From Paracoccaceae bacterium (GTDB taxonomy: Bacteria > Pseudomonadota > Alphaproteobacteria > Rhodobacterales > Rhodobacteraceae): a DNA stretch of 8,922 nt. Both the position numbers and the translations under genes were made by a program. The notes under the pieces were generated by a model. The model worked only from the letters and a program-made list of their open reading frames with translations. It ran no database searches and was not told the DNA's origin. Shown piece after piece: positions 5,227 through 8,922 of the stretch (position 1 is the stretch's first letter; each line of letters starts with the position of its first letter). The stretch is from assembly GCA_902525995.1 (NCBI GenBank), contig CABZJG010000068.1, positions 1 to 8,922 on the forward strand, read 5' to 3'.

Positions 5227-6420
5227 TTATCTGATCCTTATGATTTTTTCGTTCTGATTGCCTGTCACGACATCAGCCCATCGGCTCATTAGGGCCCGGC
5301 GCTGATCAAGATGGTCTGTCCTTCGATAGGCTCTTTCAACACTGCCGCCAACAACGTGGCCCAGCGCGCTTTCAGCAACCTCGTATGGAGTGCTTGTTGT
5401 CTCCGCGACCCAATCCCTAAAACTGGATCTAAAGCCATGGGGCCGCGCCTCCATGCCTCTACGCTCCATCAGGCGCGACATGGTGGCATCACTAATCACG
5501 CCTTTCCTAACGCTCGGAAATAAGAAGCCATCACGGGCCATAGGGCGCGCTTCGTCGATCACCTCAAGCACTGGGCTAGATAGGGGAACCCTGAAGTCTG
5601 CGGTTTTACCAAGACGGCCTTTCATCAGGTCAGCAGGGATTGTCCAAACGTCCCCTTCGATCTGATCCTCATTGATAAAGCGTAAGGGTTTTGATCGGAC
5701 AGCCGTTAAAATAAGCAGGCGTAGTGCTAAGTGTGTTATTGTCAGTTCAGATAGGCTTTCATAGAAGGCAGGCACCTCCTGCCAGGGTAAAGCGGGGACA
5801 TTTTGCGGAATGTGTCTCTGGCGTCCCAAAAGCGCTTGGGCCTTTTCAACAGCCTGCAGATCAACATCCAAACCTAATGCGGCCGCATGCTTTAGGCAGA
5901 TACCAAGCCGGTTCATCGCCTTTCGTGCTGTATCAGCTTTGGTATGCCAGATAGGGGATATCGTATCCCAAATATCGATCTGATCAATATCTGCAACGGG
6001 AACTTTCCCCAACCTTGGCAATACATGTAATTCAAGCGGTGAAAACCACCGGCATGCTTTGCCATCACCTTTCAGTTCTGCTTTACGGGCCTCAAAGGCA
6101 TCTAGCGCGATATCTTTGAGCAAGTGCATATTGCGCTCGGCCTCGCGGCGCTGGCGTTGTCTTTCTTTTATAGGATCTTTACCCTCTCGGACTAACGCTC
6201 GCCATTTATGGGCATCTTCGCGGGCTTCTTTCAAAGACACCTGCGGGTATCCACCTAAGCCCATCTCGCGCCGTCGCCCGTGGACTGTCACATAAAGAAG
6301 CCATTTGCCCCTCTCGGCGTTGCGCTTCACCAGCCATAGCCCAGCCCCATCGCCATACTTGCCAGCCGGGGCAGCCTTTATCTTCAAAGCACTTAATTTG
6401 CGTTCAGTTAATCCAGCCAT
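5227..6420 (-). CDS. int: P4-type tyrosine recombinase (integrase) of the element
   Basis: This 397-residue protein should catalyse site-specific integration and excision of the element. The N-terminal DUF4102 arm-binding domain is clear (LTERKLSALK..., YGDGAGLWL, MGLGGYPQVSLKEAR, to about residue 85), followed by a core-binding domain (about 100-200) and the catalytic domain. All catalytic residues are visible: R242 (TAVRS), K267 (MKG), H328 and R331 (HGFRSSFRDW), H355 (LGH) and nucleophile Y365 (ERAYRRTD). The full length is normal for the family, so the enzyme is probably active. I prefer the ATG at 6420, with GAAGAG about 8 nt upstream; a GTG at 6429 is an alternative that adds three residues. 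It is divergent from the host permease and is the outermost element gene on the right, so the attachment site is expected just upstream. The 68-codon ORF begins right at its stop. Confidence 0.95.
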   Translation of the reverse strand: MAGLTERKLSALKIKAAPAGKYGDGAGLWLVKRNAERGKWLLYVTVHGRRREMGLGGYPQVSLKEAREDAHKWRALVREGKDPIKERQRQRREAERNMHLLKDIALDAFEARKAELKGDGKACRWFSPLELHVLPRLGKVPVADIDQIDIWDTISPIWHTKADTARKAMNRLGICLKHAAALGLDVDLQAVEKAQALLGRQRHIPQNVPALPWQEVPAFYESLSELTITHLALRLLILTAVRSKPLRFINEDQIEGDVWTIPADLMKGRLGKTADFRVPLSSPVLEVIDEARPMARDGFLFPSVRKGVISDATMSRLMERRGMEARPHGFRSSFRDWVAETTSTPYEVAESALGHVVGGSVERAYRRTDHLDQRRALMSRWADVVTGNQNEKIIRIR

Positions 6421-6604
6421 AAAGCCCACTCTTCTTTTTCAACCCCACCAAAGGCCCCACTCATATATTCAGTACTATATAGAACACATTAGAACAAGCA
6501 GGAACAGTAGAAAGTAATTAGTACATTGTTAATAAATGATAAAAAGAAAGAAACGGACATTTGCGGAATATTAAAGAACAAGAATTCAATGCCGTGTGGG
6601 GGCA
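6421..6604. promoter_or_regulatory. Integrase upstream control region with phased and G-run repeats
   Basis: AGAACA, AGAACA and GGAACA occur at 6481, 6491 and 6501, exactly 10 bp apart, and another AGAACA at 6575. Nearer to int, AAAGCCCACTC (6421-6431) and AAAGGCCCCACTC (6450-6462) are near-copies, with CAACCCCACC between them; read on the minus strand these are GTGGGG runs. A related GTGGGGGCACT lies at 6596-6606. Repeated G-runs and phased short boxes before a P4-type int fit integrase arm-type sites and autoregulation, but this is inference. I could not identify a convincing -35/-10 pair for int. Confidence 0.45.
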
Positions 6605-6853
6605 CTATATATATCAACTTATTGTCTGATAAATAAAAATAAATTTAGGCTATCCCTAAATCAAACCCCCTTTTAGTCCCCCTTTGAGCGAACGCTTTTC
6701 ATCTACTATCATGGCGCATTGGTTCACACTATTTTCAGAGTTCAATCACAGCGGTGTTTGCAAACGCGGCATCCATAAAAGGAGGCGTTTCAAATCTTTA
6801 TGCAGTTTTTGTCAGGAATTAAAGGCACGTTAATGGGCAAACAAAAACCGAGC
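6605..6853. other. Likely right element boundary, no gene seen
   Basis: No gene is supported here. ATTTAGG (6643-6649) and CCTAAAT (6655-6661) form a perfect inverted repeat around 5 bp, of a size that could be a recombinase core site. CCCCCTTT is repeated at 6665 and 6678, bounded by inverted TCAAA/TTTGA. TTTGcAAACGC (6757-6767) and GCGTTTCAAA (6785-6794) can pair with one bulge. No tRNA or tmRNA end is recognisable, so the integration site is not defined. The boundary probably falls here because the element-type genes end and degraded host-like sequence begins. Confidence 0.4.
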
Positions 6854-7075
6854 TTAGGTCTTGCGCTGCTCATCAATGTCTTGAACAGCTTCATAGCTCT
6901 TCGGGGCGGTATCCTACTCGCCACGTTTGACATAGACATCCCCAAGCCGGCCGTAGATGTCTGACTGAGCGCCCTGCTATTGATTATTGGTCGGATCAAT
7001 CTCAACGAGCTTTTGGCTAATGTCTAAAGAGGCCTCATCACGCATTGAACATGCGCCCGCCAGCACCCGAAAACT
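6854..7075 (-). pseudogene. TPR-repeat protein remnant with three in-frame stops
   Basis: Read on the minus strand from about 7036, one frame gives EASLDISQKLVEIDPTNNQ, stop (6977-6979), QGAQSDIYGRLGDVYVKRGE, stop (6914-6916), DTAPKSYEAVQDIDEQ, then a stop at 6854-6856. This matches the tetratricopeptide pattern common in alphaproteobacterial multi-TPR proteins (DP.N..WQR.LS..Y.RLGDVYV.RGELDTALKSYEASLDI), with stop codons at the positions where W and L would stand. The frame continues less clearly to about 7075 (AGACSMRDEASLD). No start or end of the original gene remains. The remnant shows that the stretch between element and permease is decayed host or older accessory sequence. The TPR identification is fairly strong; original function is unknown. 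Confidence 0.7.
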
Positions 7076-7120
7076 TATTAGAGAATACAAAAGTGACCGG
7101 GCGAATATAGGGGGCTAGAC

Positions 7121-7165
7121 AGCAAAACATCCCGCAAATATTTGGCTGAGGAAGAGATCCGCATT
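7121..7165 (+). pseudogene. Possible tiny remnant of an IS3-family OrfA N-terminus
   Basis: The plus strand codes SKTSRKYLAEEEIRI, which resembles the conserved start of IS3-family OrfA proteins (SKTSRKYSAEEKIRIVL in the form I remember), and then runs to a stop at 7172-7174. Only 15 residues match and no inverted repeat, OrfB or target duplication is visible, so this may be coincidence. The surrounding 7076-7229 stretch holds nothing else I can support. Confidence 0.3.
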
Positions 7166-7229
7166 GAAAAATAGTTTTTTAGCTTATCCTTCATATCGAT
7201 CATTAAAATCACCACTTGAAATTTACAGG

Positions 7230-7265
7230 ATGAAGATGCATCACAGGAGTGGAGATATGGACTAG
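7230..7265 (+). promoter_or_regulatory. Translation start region of the permease with an in-frame micro-ORF
   Basis: ATG at 7230 opens an 11-codon frame that stops (TAG, 7263-7265) directly before the permease ATG, in the same frame. AGGAG (7245-7249) and GGAG (7251-7254) lie upstream; GGAG is 11 nt from the permease start, a little far, while AGGAG is 7 nt from an internal ATG-GAC-TAG. The in-frame stop fixes 7266 as the first possible ATG for the permease. A leader function by stop-start coupling is possible but unproven. Confidence 0.35.
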
Positions 7266-8922
7266 ATGCCAGTAGAACTAAGTTTTGAAATTATTTTGAT
7301 ATTGGCCATCTTAGGGGTGACTATTTTCTTATTTGTCACTGAACTTTTCAGAATTGATTTCACGGCAATAATTGTAATGGTCACTCTGGGCATTTTGAAT
7401 CAGTTTCCGAATATTAACCTTTTTCCGGATCCTTCGGATCTTTTTGCTGGCTTTTCCTCTAATGCGGTGCTGTCAATTATTGCTGTTATGATTATTGGAG
7501 CGGGGCTCGATAAGACGGGCCTAATGAGTAAAGTTGCTTCAACAATATTAAAGCACGGTGGGGCAAGCGAAGCGCGTATAGTGCCAATTGTTTCAAGTAC
7601 TGTTGGGTTCATTTCCAGTTTCATGCAAAATGTCGGAGCTGCTGCTTTATTTCTGCCCGTTGTAAGCAGAATTTCAGTCAGAACTGAAATACCACTTTCC
7701 CGGCTTTTGATGCCTATGGGGTTTTGCGCCATTTTAGGTGGAACAATGACAATGGTTGGATCGTCACCCCTAATTCTTCTCAATGATTTAATTATCAGCT
7801 CTAACCAACTTCTCCCCGCTGATCTAAAAATGGAAACATTTTCTTTATTTTCTGTAACACCAATTGGTGTGTGTTTGGTTGTCACGGGTATTTTGTATTT
7901 TGTCTTTCTTGGCCGATGGGTGCTGCCAAATTTATCCTCAAGAGAAGCTGGAAGCGCAGGTTATTCCGTTCGAGATTATCTAAAAAAAATATATGGACTT
8001 AAATCTGATTTGGTGGAGGTCGTTGTTCCAGAAGGCTCTATTTTAAGAGGTCACACCTTCGCAGATATAATGGTATCTCATAATCTATATATTGTTGGCT
8101 CCTATCATCGAGGCCAGCGGTGGTTCACACCTGTTATCGACACAGTAATTGAAGATCCCTGTAGATTGGCAGTGCTGGGACGGCGCAAAGTTATTCAAAG
8201 AATGGCAGACGACTTCGGTCTGGAAATATTACCGGAACTTGATATTTTCTCTGAAGCATATGCTCCAACTGTTGCTGGTATTGCAGAGGTTGTTATTCCT
8301 CCGGACTCTAGTTTAATCGACAAACGAGCCCGCGACTTACGAATGCGAAAAACATACGGCTTGGGGCTATTGGCTATCCATAGGGGCGGTGAAACTTTAA
8401 GTTTGGTTGAGACAAAAGAGCATGAAGCAACAGAGATTGCTGAGGTGCCCTTAAAAGCTGGTGACACACTGGTTTCTTTTACTGCATGGGACAATTTAGC
8501 AAGACTAGAGAAGTCCAGAGATTTTGTTGTGGTGACGTCTGATTACCCAAAAGAAGAGCTTCGGCCGAATAAAGTGACTTGGGCTCTATTGTTTTTTTGC
8601 ATATCACTTTTTTTGATCCTGTTTACGGATTTAAAGTTATCACTAGCTCTTTTGACAGGAGCATGTGGAATGATTGCTTTAAATGTTTTAAGAATTGACG
8701 AAGCTTACGACGCCGTGAGTTGGCCGACCGTTTTTTTACTGGCCAGTTTGATACCATTGGGACAAGCCGTGCAAAATACTGGGACGGCTGAATGGATAGC
8801 GCAAAATATTTTACTGTTACTTGATGGCTGGCCAATTTGGGGTTTGCAAGCGGCTCTCGCCGTACTGGCAACTGCATTTACACTTGTCATGTCAAATGTC
8901 GGGGCAACAGTGCTGCTTGTGC
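7266..8922 (+). CDS. SLC13-family permease with two RCK_C domains (3' end outside window)
   Basis: The open frame of 552 codons runs off the window and codes an inner-membrane transporter of the SLC13/divalent anion:Na+ symporter superfamily with cytosolic TrkA_C/RCK_C regulatory domains. A first membrane half (residues 1 to about 225) has many hydrophobic helices, the re-entrant-type motif MQNVGAAAL (120-128) and GGTMTMVGSSPLILLND (158-174). A soluble insert follows with two RCK_C-like units (about 248-319 and 342-415; second unit VVIPPDSSLIDKRARDLRM). A second membrane half (from about 434) includes SWPTVFLLASLIPLGQ and MSNVGATVLLV (542-552), the counterpart of the first re-entrant motif. 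Related proteins are about 590 residues, so only the last helix or so should be missing. Substrate cannot be told; sulfate or other anions are usual for this architecture. It is AT-richer than the element genes and is probably host sequence. Confidence 0.9.
   Translation, partial: MPVELSFEIILILAILGVTIFLFVTELFRIDFTAIIVMVTLGILNQFPNINLFPDPSDLFAGFSSNAVLSIIAVMIIGAGLDKTGLMSKVASTILKHGGASEARIVPIVSSTVGFISSFMQNVGAAALFLPVVSRISVRTEIPLSRLLMPMGFCAILGGTMTMVGSSPLILLNDLIISSNQLLPADLKMETFSLFSVTPIGVCLVVTGILYFVFLGRWVLPNLSSREAGSAGYSVRDYLKKIYGLKSDLVEVVVPEGSILRGHTFADIMVSHNLYIVGSYHRGQRWFTPVIDTVIEDPCRLAVLGRRKVIQRMADDFGLEILPELDIFSEAYAPTVAGIAEVVIPPDSSLIDKRARDLRMRKTYGLGLLAIHRGGETLSLVETKEHEATEIAEVPLKAGDTLVSFTAWDNLARLEKSRDFVVVTSDYPKEELRPNKVTWALLFFCISLFLILFTDLKLSLALLTGACGMIALNVLRIDEAYDAVSWPTVFLLASLIPLGQAVQNTGTAEWIAQNILLLLDGWPIWGLQAALAVLATAFTLVMSNVGATVLLV

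Noticed and set aside
6757..6794. Bulged hairpin TTTGcAAACGC / GCGTTTCAAA as a terminator
   Set aside because: It has a 17-nt loop, a bulge and no U-tract, so it is not a credible intrinsic terminator.
6790..7005. 71-codon open frame on the minus strand in the TPR remnant
   Set aside because: It is in a different frame from the TPR similarity and shows no motif; the conserved signal is in the frame interrupted by stops.
7164..7209. Promoter for the permease (TTGAAA near 7164, TAAAAT near 7204)
   Set aside because: The spacing between these boxes is far from 17 bp and no other pair fits, so no promoter is claimed.
6430..7265. tRNA or tmRNA gene as integration target
   Set aside because: I looked for TTCRA-type T-loops and acceptor pairing on both strands and found none.
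7400..7885. 161-codon open frame on the minus strand opposite the permease
   Set aside because: It is antisense to a well-supported SLC13 coding region with characteristic motifs, and its translation has no recognisable domain.

Overview
The window looks like the right-hand part of a small integrated mobile element in an alphaproteobacterial chromosome, followed by a degraded host stretch and the start of a host transporter gene. The alphaproteobacterial (possibly marine Rhodobacterales or SAR116-like) assignment is inference: it rests on the style of the DUF4102-type integrase, on a TPR remnant of a kind I associate with alphaproteobacteria, and on the SLC13/RCK_C permease. No rRNA, tRNA or protein-coding taxonomic marker is present. 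The element genes look close to balanced in base composition, while the permease and the intergenic stretches are visibly AT-richer.

Layout. Positions 1-347 are AT-rich and non-coding, with three diverged direct repeats. Positions 348-6420 hold a set of genes all on the minus strand. Read in transcription order (right to left) they are: a P4-type tyrosine integrase (5227-6420); a 68-codon ORF abutting its stop; an unrecognised 196-residue protein with a possible HTH; an AlpA-type regulator (4062-4244); a GC-rich hairpin region with a doubtful 67-codon ORF; a RecA/RepA-like ATPase homologue whose Walker A motif is degenerate (3102-3854); a zinc-finger/TOPRIM primase-like protein (2205-3092); a DUF3987 P-loop protein (734-2227); and a 129-residue protein of unknown function (348-737). 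The last four are packed with 9 bp, -23 bp and -4 bp spacing and almost certainly form one replication operon. Positions 6421-6853 contain the integrase control region and probably the attachment site. Positions 6854-7075 hold a TPR pseudogene, and 7266 to the window end codes the permease, which is cut by the window edge.

How the genes may work together: Int (with AlpA as a likely excision or transcription regulator) would move the element, and the ATPase/primase/DUF3987 set would replicate or prime it, as the fused alpha protein does in phage P4. No capsid, terminase, relaxase or type IV secretion genes are visible, so within this window the element resembles a P4-like satellite or a small integrative element. 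The left end is not in view or is not recognisable.

The most interesting points are non-coding. One is a three-armed complementary region between alpA and the replication operon, whose layout resembles the P4 immunity-RNA region (seqA-seqB-seqC). Another is a helically phased array of ATTTWATCGG boxes that runs from the alpA promoter into the coding tail of the upstream gene. A third is the set of phased repeats before int. The missing P-loop lysine in the ATPase is the most notable protein-level oddity.
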